Shown here: positions 16,201-24,945 of the stretch, in pieces
Layout of the letters: each line of letters starts with the position of its first letter
Position numbering within the stretch: the first letter of the stretch is position 1
Origin: Nioella sp965215655
GTDB lineage: Bacteria > Pseudomonadota > Alphaproteobacteria > Rhodobacterales > Rhodobacteraceae
Assembly (NCBI RefSeq): GCF_965215655.1
Contig: NZ_OZ244111.1
Coordinates: forward strand, 2,666,001 to 2,730,000
Direction of reading: 5' to 3'
DNA length: 64,000 bases
Translations under genes and position numbers: made by a program
The notes under the pieces: generated by a model
Seen by the model: only the letters and a program-made list of their open reading frames with translations
What the model was told of the DNA's origin: nothing
The model's database searches: none

Positions 16201-18591
16201 TCAATCGGGGCCTTTCTGCATAGCCTCGGCCTTGGCGACCTGCGCCTTGACGGCGGCGAAGCTGTCGGGCGTGACGGAAATCGAGTCGATCCCCGCATCG
16301 ACCAGAAGCTGTGCAAAGGCCGGGTTGTTCGACGGGGCCTGCCCGCAAAGCCCGATCTTGCGCCCTGCCGCGCGGGCTTTCTCGATCACCGTGCGGATCA
16401 TCCATAAAACCGCCGGGTCGCTTTCATCGAAGAGGTTGGCAAGCCGGTCGCTGTCCCGGTCCACGCCAAGGGTCAACTGGGTCAGGTCGTTCGATCCGAT
16501 GGAAAAGCCGTCGAACCGGTCGGCAAATTCCTCAGCCCGGATCACATTGGCGGGGATCTCGCACATGACGAAGACCTCCAGCCCCGTGCGGCCCCGTTCC
16601 AGCCCGGCGCGGCCCATGACTTCCAGTACCTTGTCCGCCTCCTCCGGCGTGCGGCAGAAGGGGATCATGATGGCGACATTGTCAAAGCCCATCTCCTCGC
16701 GCAATTGCCGGATCGCCCTGCATTCAAGCTCAAATCCGGGGCTGTAGGCCGGGTCGGTGTAACGCGAGGCGCCCCGGAACCCGATCATCGGGTTTTCCTC
16801 TTCCGGCTCAAACGCCCGTCCGCCCAGAAGCTCGGCATATTCGTTGGTCTTGAAGTCGCTCATTCGCACGATGACCGGGTTGGGATGGGCGAAGGCCGCG
16901 ATCTGGCTTAGCCCCCGCGCAAGCTGATCGACGAAATAGTCGGGCTTGTCGGGGTAGCCCGCCGTCAGCGCCTCGATCTCGGCGCGCTCGCCCGGATCCG
17001 TGACCTTGTCGAATTCAATCAGCGCCATGGGATGCACCTTGACGGCGTTGTTCACCACGAATTCCATCCGCGCGAGGCCCACGCCGTCAGCCGGCAACCG
17101 CCACCAGCGGAAGGCAGCAGAGGGGTTGGCCATGTTCAGCATGATCTTCGTGCGCGTTTCCGGCAGGTCCGACAGGTCCAGTTCCTCGACGCTCACCTTG
17201 GCGATCCCTTCGTGGATCAACCCGTCTTCGCCCGCCGCGCAGTTGACGGTCACATCCTGCTGATCGTGCAGCACATGGGTCGCGTTGCCGGTGCCGACGA
17301 TGGCGGGCACCCCGAGTTCCCGGCTGACAATCGCCGCGTGTGACGTGCGCCCACCATGGTCCGTGATGATCGCCGCCGCGCGTTTCATCACCGGCACCCA
17401 ATCGGGGTCGGTGTTGGAGGTCACAAGGATCGAGCCGTCGATAAAGCGGTCAATGTCGGCCACGCTTTCAATCAGGCAGATCCGGCCCGTGGCCACCGCG
17501 TTGCCGACGCTGAGGCCCTGCAACAGAACCTCCCCCTCCCCGGACAAGGAATAGCTGCGCAGCGCGCCCGCCTTGCGCTGGCTTTCCACCGTTTCTGGCC
17601 GGGCCTGCACGATGAAGAGCTCCCCCGTATCGCCATTTCGCGCCCATTCCATGTCCATCGCGCAGCCATAGTGGCGTTCGATGGTGGCGGCCATGCGGGC
17701 GAGGGACAGGATTTCCGCATCGCTCAGCACCCAGGCCGCGCGTTCAGCCTTGGAGGTCGGCACATTGCGCACCGGTGCGGGGCCGTTGCCACCGAGGATC
17801 ATCTTGATCTCTTTCGCGCCACGCCGCTTGCCGACGATGGGGCTCAGGCTCTCATTCCCGAGAAACGGCTTGAACACCTGGTATTCATCCGGGTCCACCG
17901 CCCCCTGCACCACGTTTTCCCCAAGCCCCCAGGCCGCGTTGATCAGCACGATCTTGTCGAAGCCCGATTCCGTGTCGATCGAGAACATCACGCCCGATCC
18001 GCCCGTATCGGCCCGCACCATGCGCTGTACCCCGACCGACAGCGCCACGGCCATATGGTCAAACCCCTTCACCTCGCGATAGCTGATCGCCCGGTCGGTG
18101 AAGAGCGAGGCAAAGCAGCGGCGGCAGGCGGTTAGCAGATCGGCCTCGCCCTCGATGTTCAGGAACGTCTCCTGCTGGCCCGCGAAACTGGCGTCCGGCA
18201 GATCCTCCGCCGTGGCAGACGAGCGCACGGCCACGGCCACATCCGCCTTGCCCGCCGTTTTGCTGAGGGCCGCGTAGGAGGACAGGATGTCGGCCTCAAT
18301 CTCCTCCGGCCAGTCGCCCGCCACGATGGCGGCCCGTATAGCACTGCCCGCCTCGGCCAGCGTGACCTTACCAGCCTGCCAACGGCCCACGGTCTCGGCA
18401 ATCATCGCCTCCAGCCCGTTGGCGGACAGGAACGCGCGATAGGCGTCAGAAGTGGTGGCAAAGCCACCGGGCACGGCGATCCCCTGCCCCGCCAGTTCCT
18501 GCACCATCTCACCCAAGCTGCTGTTCTTGCCGCCCACAAGCGCCACATCGGCGCGGCGCAGGTCTTCGAATCCGATCACGTAGCGTGCCAT
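16201..18591 (-). CDS. ppsA: Phosphoenolpyruvate synthase
   Basis: A 796-residue cytosolic enzyme that makes PEP, AMP and phosphate from pyruvate and ATP for gluconeogenesis. It has the N-terminal PPDK ATP-binding domain (opening VALVGGKNSSLGEMV, residues about 17-32), the phosphohistidine domain with GGRTSHAAIVSRELG around residue 415, and the C-terminal TIM-barrel with SIGSNDLTQLTLGVDRDS and the catalytic Cys in GLCGQAPS. Length is normal. GGAGGAC precedes the ATG. It would supply carbohydrate precursors when the cell grows on the acids and acetyl-CoA units released by neighbouring pathways. It appears monocistronic. Confidence 0.95.
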   Translation of the reverse strand: MARYVIGFEDLRRADVALVGGKNSSLGEMVQELAGQGIAVPGGFATTSDAYRAFLSANGLEAMIAETVGRWQAGKVTLAEAGSAIRAAIVAGDWPEEIEADILSSYAALSKTAGKADVAVAVRSSATAEDLPDASFAGQQETFLNIEGEADLLTACRRCFASLFTDRAISYREVKGFDHMAVALSVGVQRMVRADTGGSGVMFSIDTESGFDKIVLINAAWGLGENVVQGAVDPDEYQVFKPFLGNESLSPIVGKRRGAKEIKMILGGNGPAPVRNVPTSKAERAAWVLSDAEILSLARMAATIERHYGCAMDMEWARNGDTGELFIVQARPETVESQRKAGALRSYSLSGEGEVLLQGLSVGNAVATGRICLIESVADIDRFIDGSILVTSNTDPDWVPVMKRAAAIITDHGGRTSHAAIVSRELGVPAIVGTGNATHVLHDQQDVTVNCAAGEDGLIHEGIAKVSVEELDLSDLPETRTKIMLNMANPSAAFRWWRLPADGVGLARMEFVVNNAVKVHPMALIEFDKVTDPGERAEIEALTAGYPDKPDYFVDQLARGLSQIAAFAHPNPVIVRMSDFKTNEYAELLGGRAFEPEEENPMIGFRGASRYTDPAYSPGFELECRAIRQLREEMGFDNVAIMIPFCRTPEEADKVLEVMGRAGLERGRTGLEVFVMCEIPANVIRAEEFADRFDGFSIGSNDLTQLTLGVDRDSDRLANLFDESDPAVLWMIRTVIEKARAAGRKIGLCGQAPSNNPAFAQLLVDAGIDSISVTPDSFAAVKAQVAKAEAMQKGPD

Positions 18592-18727
18592 GTCTGTCCT
18601 CCATTGGGGCCGGGTTGGGCCGTTGGGGGCAGGCTACGCGCGTCGCTGGCGCGGCTCCTTGATACAGGTCATGGTCGATTGACGCAGGGCGCGGCACAAC
18701 CGAAGCAACAGTTGACAGGAGCCGCCG

Positions 18728-19072
18728 ATGACCCAAGACCTGACCGCCCGCCTTGCCGCAGCCGACACGCTGGACGCTGACCTGCTGGCCGAGATCTGCA
18801 CCGCCGCCTCTGCCACCTTCCCCGATGCCCCTGCACATCCCGAGGTACTGTCAGACCCGACCGAGGCGGTCATGCACCTGCTGGCCCACTGCCTGCCCGG
18901 CTGGCATATCCACCTAACGGGACAGGCCGCCGAGCCGAATGGCCACTGGCGTTGTTCCCTGCGCAAATCCGACGCCCATGACGACGATCTGGTTGTAGGG
19001 ACTGCCACCGGGCCGACCATCCCGCTGGTGCTGGCGCGGGCACTTTGGGATGTGGTGCGGAAATCGGGGTGA
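18728..19072 (+). CDS. Small conserved hypothetical protein (114 aa)
   Basis: A 114-residue soluble protein without signal peptide or membrane segment. The core pattern, PGWHIHLTG followed by GHWRCSLRKS and then a C-terminal helix after TGPTIPLVLARAL, recalls a small alphaproteobacterial family I know only as hypothetical. ACAGGAGCC precedes the ATG. It is divergent from ppsA across a 136-base gap and has no operon partner. Codon use matches the neighbours, so it is probably a genuine gene. Confidence 0.7.
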   Translation: MTQDLTARLAAADTLDADLLAEICTAASATFPDAPAHPEVLSDPTEAVMHLLAHCLPGWHIHLTGQAAEPNGHWRCSLRKSDAHDDDLVVGTATGPTIPLVLARALWDVVRKSG

Positions 19073-19205
19073 TGAACGGTGGCCCAACTCGTGCCGGAGA
19101 AAGCTCTTGCGCAGATATCGTTAGAAGGGTCGGGATTTCGAACTAAGCGGACATGTCAACAATCTATGTTATGCTGGCAGAAAGTCAGGTTTCTTGGAGT
19201 ACGGA

Positions 19206-19625
19206 ATGGGCGAAGACATCAAGGGGGGCTGCCTTTGCGGCGGGGTGGAGTACACAATTGAAAACGACTTCCAGTTCCTGCTTTTCTGTCATTGCGAGCA
19301 GTGTCGCCGTATTTCAGGTTCAGCACACGCCTCTAACCTCTTCTCCGCTGAAAGTAGCCTTTCCTGGGTGAAAGGCGCTGAACTGGTGAAATGCTTTCAT
19401 CACCCAAGTCGGGACTTTACCAAAGCATTTTGCAGCAATTGCGGCTCAGGTCTTCCCTATGTCTCGAAGAGCGGTGCAATGGTTATCGTTCCCGCTGGAT
19501 CACTTTACACCGAACCGCGGTTCAAGAAAGCAGCCAAGGTCTTTCTTTCCGAGTGCGCGAACTGGACACCGGCGAGTATCCCGCTTGAAGATTTTGAACG
19601 GTTTCCCAGCTATTTTTCCGACTAG
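19206..19625 (+). CDS. GFA-family (CENP-V/Gfa) zinc-binding protein
   Basis: A 139-residue protein of the glutathione-dependent formaldehyde-activating enzyme/CENP-V family. The zinc-ligand pattern is CLCGG near residue 9, then CHCEQCRR and later FCSNCGSGL, giving the family's two Cys clusters. ATG 19206 is chosen because GGAG lies six bases upstream; an in-frame TTG four codons earlier has no site. Members bind zinc and small thiols, but most have no proven reaction. The gene and its flanks are visibly poorer in G+C than the surroundings (roughly half by eye), which suggests recent acquisition. It is convergent with the GlxA-type regulator. Confidence 0.85.
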   Translation: MGEDIKGGCLCGGVEYTIENDFQFLLFCHCEQCRRISGSAHASNLFSAESSLSWVKGAELVKCFHHPSRDFTKAFCSNCGSGLPYVSKSGAMVIVPAGSLYTEPRFKKAAKVFLSECANWTPASIPLEDFERFPSYFSD

Positions 19626-19682
19626 CGGTCCAGGGAAAAAATGCTCACACCTGCCTTTGAGGATCTTTTCTCATCCCCACGA

Positions 19683-20687
19683 TTACCCCCGCCCCGCTGA
19701 CTGGAACTTATGCGGCGACACCCCGTATTTCTCTCGGAACCGGCGCGAGAAGTGGTTGGTCGATTCAAATCCGCAGGAGCTGGCGATATCGGCCACCTTC
19801 ATATCCGTTTCCGCCAGCAGCATCCGCCCCCGGCGCAGGCGCAGATCGGTGAGGTATTGTTTGGGCGTGGCCTTCACATGGGTCAGGAACAGACGCTCGA
19901 TCTGGCGGCGCGAGACCTTGAAGCGGTCAGCCAGATCGTCGAGCGAGAAGAGCTCCTCGATATTCTCTTCCATGTAGCGCAGGATCTGCAGCAGCTTGCG
20001 GTTGCGGGTGCCGATAGAGGCCGCGCGCGAGCTTTGCTGCGCCTCCTCCTCGGACCGGTGAACCGGGTGCAGGCACATGTTCAGCACCGAATGCGACATG
20101 ACCGGGCCGAACCGTTCCGAGATCAGCCGCAGAAACAGGTCCGTCGCCGACGACCCGCCGCCACAGGTCACGATCCGGTCGTCGATAGCATAAAGCTGGT
20201 CCAGCGGCTCCAGATCCGGGAAGCTTTCGCGGAAGGGCGGCATGTTTTCCCAATGGAGCGTGAAATCCTTGCCCTTCAGAATCCCCGCCCGCGCCAGCGC
20301 ATAAGCCCCGGTGCAGAGCCCCCCCACCTGATGACCCATCCGCCAATGCTTGCGCACCAGCCCGGCGACCTGATCGGTGACGACGGTATCGGGCTCCACC
20401 CCCGAGCAGACAAAAAGCGGCCCGGTGATTTTCGCATCCGCCAAAGCACAGGTCGCCCCGATTTCCACCCCGTTGGAGGCGCGAACCGGCTTGCCGTCCT
20501 GCGTGATCATCTGCCAGCTATAGAGCTTCTGCCCGGTCAACTGGTTGGCGATGCGCAGCGGTTCTACCGCCGAGGTGAAAGCCAGCAGCGACAGTTTGGG
20601 CAGCAGCAGGAAACTGATCATTTCCGTCTTCTGCCCGGGGGGCAAGTCTACATGCGCCACCCCCTTGGGGATGAACTCGTCGTTCAT
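19683..20687 (-). CDS. GlxA/AraC-family regulator, GbdR/CdhR type
   Basis: A 334-residue activator with an N-terminal DJ-1/PfpI-like amidotransferase domain (about 20-190, with GLCTGAYALARAG) and a C-terminal double AraC helix-turn-helix (about 220-320). This architecture is shared by GbdR and CdhR, which sense glycine betaine/dimethylglycine and carnitine in pseudomonads. ATG 20687 overlaps the proW stop (ATGA); the open frame further upstream is a shadow of proW. As the last gene of proXVW it is expected to be co-transcribed with the transporter whose substrate it senses. The ligand is inferred. Confidence 0.9.
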   Translation of the reverse strand: MNDEFIPKGVAHVDLPPGQKTEMISFLLLPKLSLLAFTSAVEPLRIANQLTGQKLYSWQMITQDGKPVRASNGVEIGATCALADAKITGPLFVCSGVEPDTVVTDQVAGLVRKHWRMGHQVGGLCTGAYALARAGILKGKDFTLHWENMPPFRESFPDLEPLDQLYAIDDRIVTCGGGSSATDLFLRLISERFGPVMSHSVLNMCLHPVHRSEEEAQQSSRAASIGTRNRKLLQILRYMEENIEELFSLDDLADRFKVSRRQIERLFLTHVKATPKQYLTDLRLRRGRMLLAETDMKVADIASSCGFESTNHFSRRFREKYGVSPHKFQSAGRG

Positions 20688-22750
20688 AGGCCGAGGGCCC
20701 TCCGCCGTTCTTCTGCGAAGCCCTGTACTATGCGGTCGGCTATGAGGGCAAGGATGGCCATGGCCGCACCTGCCGAAATCCCAAGTCCCACATCGCCCGA
20801 TCCAAGCGCAATATAGATCGACTGGCCAAGCCCGGTGGTGCCAATCAGCGCCGCGATAACCAGCATGGCAAAGGCGTACAGGATCGTCTGGTTGAGCCCC
20901 AGAAGGATCGTCGGCGCCGCATAGGGCGCGCGCACCTCTCGCATGATCTGCCAATCGGTCGCGCCTGAGGACACGGCGGATTCCAGCATTTCGGGCGGCG
21001 TGGTGACCAGCCCGTGACGGGTATAGCGGATCATCGGAACGATGGCGTAGGCGATGATGGCAAGAAAGGCTGAGAACTCTCCGATCTGGAAGAACATCAG
21101 CACCGGGATCAGAAAGACGAAGAGCGGGATCGTCTGCAACATATCGCAGACGGGCCGGATCACCGCCCAGGCCGGTTTCGAGACGGCCGAGAGCAGTCCC
21201 AGTAACCCGCCCAGAACCGCGCAGGCAATGACAGCCGCACCGCAAAGGTAGAGCGACAGCATTGCCCGTGGCCAGAGGCCCGAAATGGCGATGAGCAGCA
21301 TCAGGATGATGACAAGCCGTGTCAGCTTCCATCCGCCCGCGACCCAGGCCACCGCGCCAAGCCCGACCAGCACGAAGGGCCAGGGCAGGTCCGAGACGCC
21401 GGTTTCCACGATGCCCGCCACGATCGGGATGCACAGCCCGAAGGCCATGCGACCGGTCAACGCCACGGCAACGCCAACTGCGCCTGCCACCGCGAAAAGC
21501 GCATAGGACATGTTGGCCGTCCAGCTGAACCCCCAAGTGAAGGGCAGGACCGCACCATCAAGCCCGATGCGCAGCGGCAGCAGACCATAGAACATCGCGT
21601 TGTTCTTGATGGAGTCGAGCGTCGCCCCCGCGCTGCGGGTGAAGCTGGTCAGCGCACCGTCCACGGCCTCGACCGTGGGGGCCAGAACAGCCATGTCCCC
21701 GGGTGCGGGAAGCGCGGCCCAGGCCAGGACCGAGGCGGCGATAGCCACGGCCAGGATGATCCACGATATCCGCACGTCGAACCGGTCGCGCGACGTGGCC
21801 ATGCGGGCCGAAATGCGGTCGATGATGATCGCGAAGACCACGATCACCAGCCCGGCCAGCAGGCTTTGCCCGAAATTGGCCTGCCGCATGGTCAGCAGCA
21901 CTTCCCACCCGATATCGTCGAAACCGCCAATCACCGCAGCGATGATCACCATCGAGAGCGCCGCCATCAGCGCCTGATTGACGCCGATCATGATCTGGGT
22001 GGCGGCGGCGGGGATTTCCACTTGTACAAGCTGCTGCAGGCGTGTGGCACCGGACATGACCCCGGCCTCCTTCACCTCCGCCTCGACCCGTTGCAGGCCA
22101 AGAAGCGTGTTCCGCGCCATCGGCGGCGCGGCGTAGATGGCAGAGGCGATCAGGCCCACGACAGGGCCGAAACCGAAAAGCAACAGAAGCGGCGTGAGGT
22201 AAGCGAAGGTCGGCACCGTCTGCATCAGGTCGAGCGTCGCCTCGATCCAGGGCCGCGCCCGCGCGCTTTCGTTGGACCAGATGCCGATGAGCAGCCCGAG
22301 CGTCAGCGCCAGCGGCACCGAGACGAAGACCAGCGCCAGCGTGTTCATCCCCTCGATCCAGTAACCCGAGGCCAGCACGAAGCCCAGGCCCACGCCCGAC
22401 ATCAGGGCCAGCGACAGCCCGCCCGCATACCATCCAAGCGCCACGGTTGCGCCGATGATCAGCGGCCAGGGCGTATTCACCAGCAGCCAGTTGACCCAGA
22501 CCATCGGGTATTCCAGCACCGCCGAGATCAGGCGCATCGCGGGGCGGATGATATCAAAGAGCCAATCCAATGACACGCCGATCCATTCCGTGACCGGCAG
22601 GGTCCAGGCCTCTGGCCAGACCGGCAGAAACTCGGTTGCGGATTCAAGTGCGAGGCACAAGGCGCCGACCAGCAAGGTCAGCACTGCCGCCTTCGTGCCG
22701 GGCGTCAGGCGGTCCATCACGGACGAGGCTGGCAGGCTGACGTCGCTCAT
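20684..22750 (-). CDS. proW: ProW-type permease, double length
   Basis: A 688-residue inner-membrane permease with two BPD-type permease domains in one chain, the first roughly 100-310 and the second roughly 480-685; each has an EAA-like loop (for instance VEAEVKEAGVMSG and EMLESAVSSGATDWQ). Classical ProW has one domain of about 350 residues and works as a dimer, so this looks like a fused pseudo-dimer. It is ATGA-coupled both to proV upstream and to the regulator downstream. It imports glycine betaine or a related quaternary compound delivered by the ProX-like protein. Confidence 0.9.
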   Translation of the reverse strand: MSDVSLPASSVMDRLTPGTKAAVLTLLVGALCLALESATEFLPVWPEAWTLPVTEWIGVSLDWLFDIIRPAMRLISAVLEYPMVWVNWLLVNTPWPLIIGATVALGWYAGGLSLALMSGVGLGFVLASGYWIEGMNTLALVFVSVPLALTLGLLIGIWSNESARARPWIEATLDLMQTVPTFAYLTPLLLLFGFGPVVGLIASAIYAAPPMARNTLLGLQRVEAEVKEAGVMSGATRLQQLVQVEIPAAATQIMIGVNQALMAALSMVIIAAVIGGFDDIGWEVLLTMRQANFGQSLLAGLVIVVFAIIIDRISARMATSRDRFDVRISWIILAVAIAASVLAWAALPAPGDMAVLAPTVEAVDGALTSFTRSAGATLDSIKNNAMFYGLLPLRIGLDGAVLPFTWGFSWTANMSYALFAVAGAVGVAVALTGRMAFGLCIPIVAGIVETGVSDLPWPFVLVGLGAVAWVAGGWKLTRLVIILMLLIAISGLWPRAMLSLYLCGAAVIACAVLGGLLGLLSAVSKPAWAVIRPVCDMLQTIPLFVFLIPVLMFFQIGEFSAFLAIIAYAIVPMIRYTRHGLVTTPPEMLESAVSSGATDWQIMREVRAPYAAPTILLGLNQTILYAFAMLVIAALIGTTGLGQSIYIALGSGDVGLGISAGAAMAILALIADRIVQGFAEERRRALGL

Positions 22751-23805
22751 GTGCGGTCCACCTGCAGGGCCTTGGCCAGATCGGAGGGGTGAATATATCC
22801 CGCCATCTGCCCGTCATTGCCCCAGACCGGCACCGGTTCGTAAAGCGACATGCAGGAGGCCAGTGCCTCCTCCAGCGTCATGTCGAGGCGCAGCTTGGGG
22901 TCGTCGGGCATGGTCGGCGGCGTATCCGTGTGCAGCACGCTTTCCAGCCGCGCATGTCGGCCCTTGGCCACATCGCGCGAAAACTCTCGCACATAATCAT
23001 CGACCGGGTTCAGCACGATCTGCGCCGGCGTGCCGATCTGGACAATCCTGCCATCGCGCATGATGGCGATCCGGTCGGCCAGCTTCAGCGCTTCGGAAAT
23101 GTCGTGGGTGATGAAGACGATGGTCTTATGCAGCGTCGACTGGATCTTCAGGAACTCGTCCTGCAATTGCCGACGGATCAGCGGATCGAGCGCCGAGAAG
23201 GGCTCGTCCAGGAACCAGATATCGGGGTTGGCGGCCAGCGACCGGGCGATGCCGACGCGTTGTTTCTGCCCACCTGACAGTTCGCGCGGATAGGCATTTT
23301 CGCGGCCTGTCAGCCCCACCATCTCGATCACTTCCAGCGCACGCGCGCGGCGTTCAGATTTCGATTTTCCCAACATTTTCAGCGGGAAGGCCACGTTGTC
23401 GGCGACCGTCATATGCGGAAACAGGCCGAAATGCTGGAACACCATGCCCAGTTTCGCCCGGCGCAGTTCGATCAGCCGCTTCGGATTGGCCGAGAGGATA
23501 TCCTCACCGTCAATGCGCACCGATCCGGCGGTTGGCTCCACCAAGCGCGAGATACAGCGGATCATGGTCGATTTGCCGGAGCCCGACAGGCCCATGATCA
23601 CGAAAAGCTCGCCTTCCTTCACCTCGAAACTGGCGTCCTGCACGGCGGGGATCAACCCGTCATCGCGCAGGGCTTCGGCGGCGTCGGGGGCGGAACTGGT
23701 CCGCCCCTGCGCGTCTTTCAATCGGGTTTTGGCGTCATTGCCGAAGACCTGCCACAACCCCTCGACGGCAATTGCCGGGGTGCCGGTCGGGGCCGAAGCG
23801 GTCAT
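22747..23805 (-). CDS. proV: ProV-type ABC transporter ATPase
   Basis: A 352-residue ATPase with Walker A GLSGSGKSTM near residue 73, signature LSGGQKQRVG and Walker B WFLDEPFSALDP. A C-terminal extension of about 80 residues, ending YIHPSDLAKALQV, resembles a shortened CBS-type regulatory region of ProV/OpuA proteins. The stop overlaps the proW start (ATGA) and the gene starts eight bases after proX. It energises quaternary-ammonium import. Confidence 0.92.
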   Translation of the reverse strand: MTASAPTGTPAIAVEGLWQVFGNDAKTRLKDAQGRTSSAPDAAEALRDDGLIPAVQDASFEVKEGELFVIMGLSGSGKSTMIRCISRLVEPTAGSVRIDGEDILSANPKRLIELRRAKLGMVFQHFGLFPHMTVADNVAFPLKMLGKSKSERRARALEVIEMVGLTGRENAYPRELSGGQKQRVGIARSLAANPDIWFLDEPFSALDPLIRRQLQDEFLKIQSTLHKTIVFITHDISEALKLADRIAIMRDGRIVQIGTPAQIVLNPVDDYVREFSRDVAKGRHARLESVLHTDTPPTMPDDPKLRLDMTLEEALASCMSLYEPVPVWGNDGQMAGYIHPSDLAKALQVDRT

Positions 23806-23813
23806 GTCCCCGA

Positions 23814-24767
23814 TTACTCCGTCGCAGCCGCGATCATGGCCGAGATGGCGTCGGCATTCTCTGCGATATAGGCCGCCGCGACCTCCTCGACCGACATGCC
23901 GTCATTGTCGACCATGCCCATCATCGGCTGCTGATCCTCGGTCATGAACTGGTAGGCGGCGAGGATTTCAGCGGCAGCGGGCCACTGTTCCGCAAAGCCG
24001 GACCAGGTGATCTTGAAGACGCGGGTCGGCAGGAAGTCACAGTCGGACGTCGCGTTCGGGTTCGGACCGACGGAGGCATCTTCATAGCATTCCGGCGTAC
24101 CGGGCGGCAGATCGACGAAGCGCACGTCATAGGCCGACACAGCCCAATGCGGTTGCCAGAAGACCATCAGAAGCGGCGTGCCGCGTTCGGTCGAAGCGCG
24201 CAGTTCGGCGATCAGCGCCCCTTCGGACCCCGCAGGCACGGCGCGGAAGGGCAGTTCCAGACCGGCGGCACGTTCGGCACCTGGGGTGCCCCAGTCGGCC
24301 GGATAGTCGATCAGGCGGCCCTGCGGGATGGTTTCGGCGGTGGCAAACTGCATGGCGCAATCGTTCAGCGCTTCCCATGCGGGCAGGCCGGGGCAGATCT
24401 CTTCCACATGGGCGGGATAGGCGAACCCTTCGCGGGCGGTCAGGCCGAGATCGCCAAGTTCCACCACGCCGCCCTCTTGCAGCACGTCATAGTAGAGATC
24501 GGGCACGTTCGAGTCCCAGACCTCCAGCGCGGCGTGAATCTCGCCTTCGCCGATCGCCGGATACATGTTGTAATACCCGGCGGTGACATATTCGACGGTA
24601 TAGCCTGCCTGTTCCAGGATCTGACCTGCAACATGCGTGGTCAGGTGCTGGCCGGTCCATTCATTGATGGCCAGTCTTATTGGTGTGCCTGTATCGCCAA
24701 GATCGGCAGCGGCGGCGGTGCCTGCCAGTGCCAGAACGGACAGGCCGGAAAGAAGCACGGATTTCAT
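23814..24767 (-). CDS. proX: ProX-type glycine betaine/proline-binding protein
   Basis: A 317-residue periplasmic protein with a signal peptide (1-20, cleavage after AAA) and the OpuAC fold. INEWTGQHL near the N-terminus and several later tryptophans (VFWQPHWAV among them) are the aromatic residues that cage trimethylammonium groups in this family. It is the first gene of proX-proV-proW-regulator. A 178-base AT-rich gap with the dpp terminator lies upstream and must contain its promoter. Glycine betaine, proline betaine, carnitine or choline are all possible ligands. Confidence 0.92.
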   Translation of the reverse strand: MKSVLLSGLSVLALAGTAAAADLGDTGTPIRLAINEWTGQHLTTHVAGQILEQAGYTVEYVTAGYYNMYPAIGEGEIHAALEVWDSNVPDLYYDVLQEGGVVELGDLGLTAREGFAYPAHVEEICPGLPAWEALNDCAMQFATAETIPQGRLIDYPADWGTPGAERAAGLELPFRAVPAGSEGALIAELRASTERGTPLLMVFWQPHWAVSAYDVRFVDLPPGTPECYEDASVGPNPNATSDCDFLPTRVFKITWSGFAEQWPAAAEILAAYQFMTEDQQPMMGMVDNDGMSVEEVAAAYIAENADAISAMIAAATE

Positions 24768-24884
24768 GAAGTCACTCCCTGAGGTCGTTTTCTTGGATTG
24801 TTGTTCTTAGAGTCTGCACTCATTTCATATGACAAGGCGACGGATTTCCACCCAAAATTGCAGATTTCCGCCACCTGATCGCAT

Positions 24885-24917
24885 GAAAACGGCCTGCCCC
24901 GAGAAGAGGCAGGCCGT
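24885..24917 (-). terminator. Rho-independent terminator of the dpp-type operon
   Basis: ACGGCCTGCC and GGCAGGCCGT form a perfect 10-base stem with a 9-base loop; on the minus strand it runs into TTTTC. It lies 29 bases after the stop of the double ATPase gene, ahead of the proX promoter region. Confidence 0.9.
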
Positions 24918-24945
24918 GAAAGGTCTTGCACCTGGGCCATTTGGC

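Noticed and set aside
19079..19261. 60-codon frame before the GFA gene
   Set aside because: No ribosome site, no recognisable sequence, and it overlaps the GFA start in another frame.
20688..21536. N-terminal extension of the GlxA-type regulator frame
   Set aside because: It lies wholly inside proW in another frame and encodes Arg/His/Gly-rich sequence; the real start at 20687 overlaps the proW stop.
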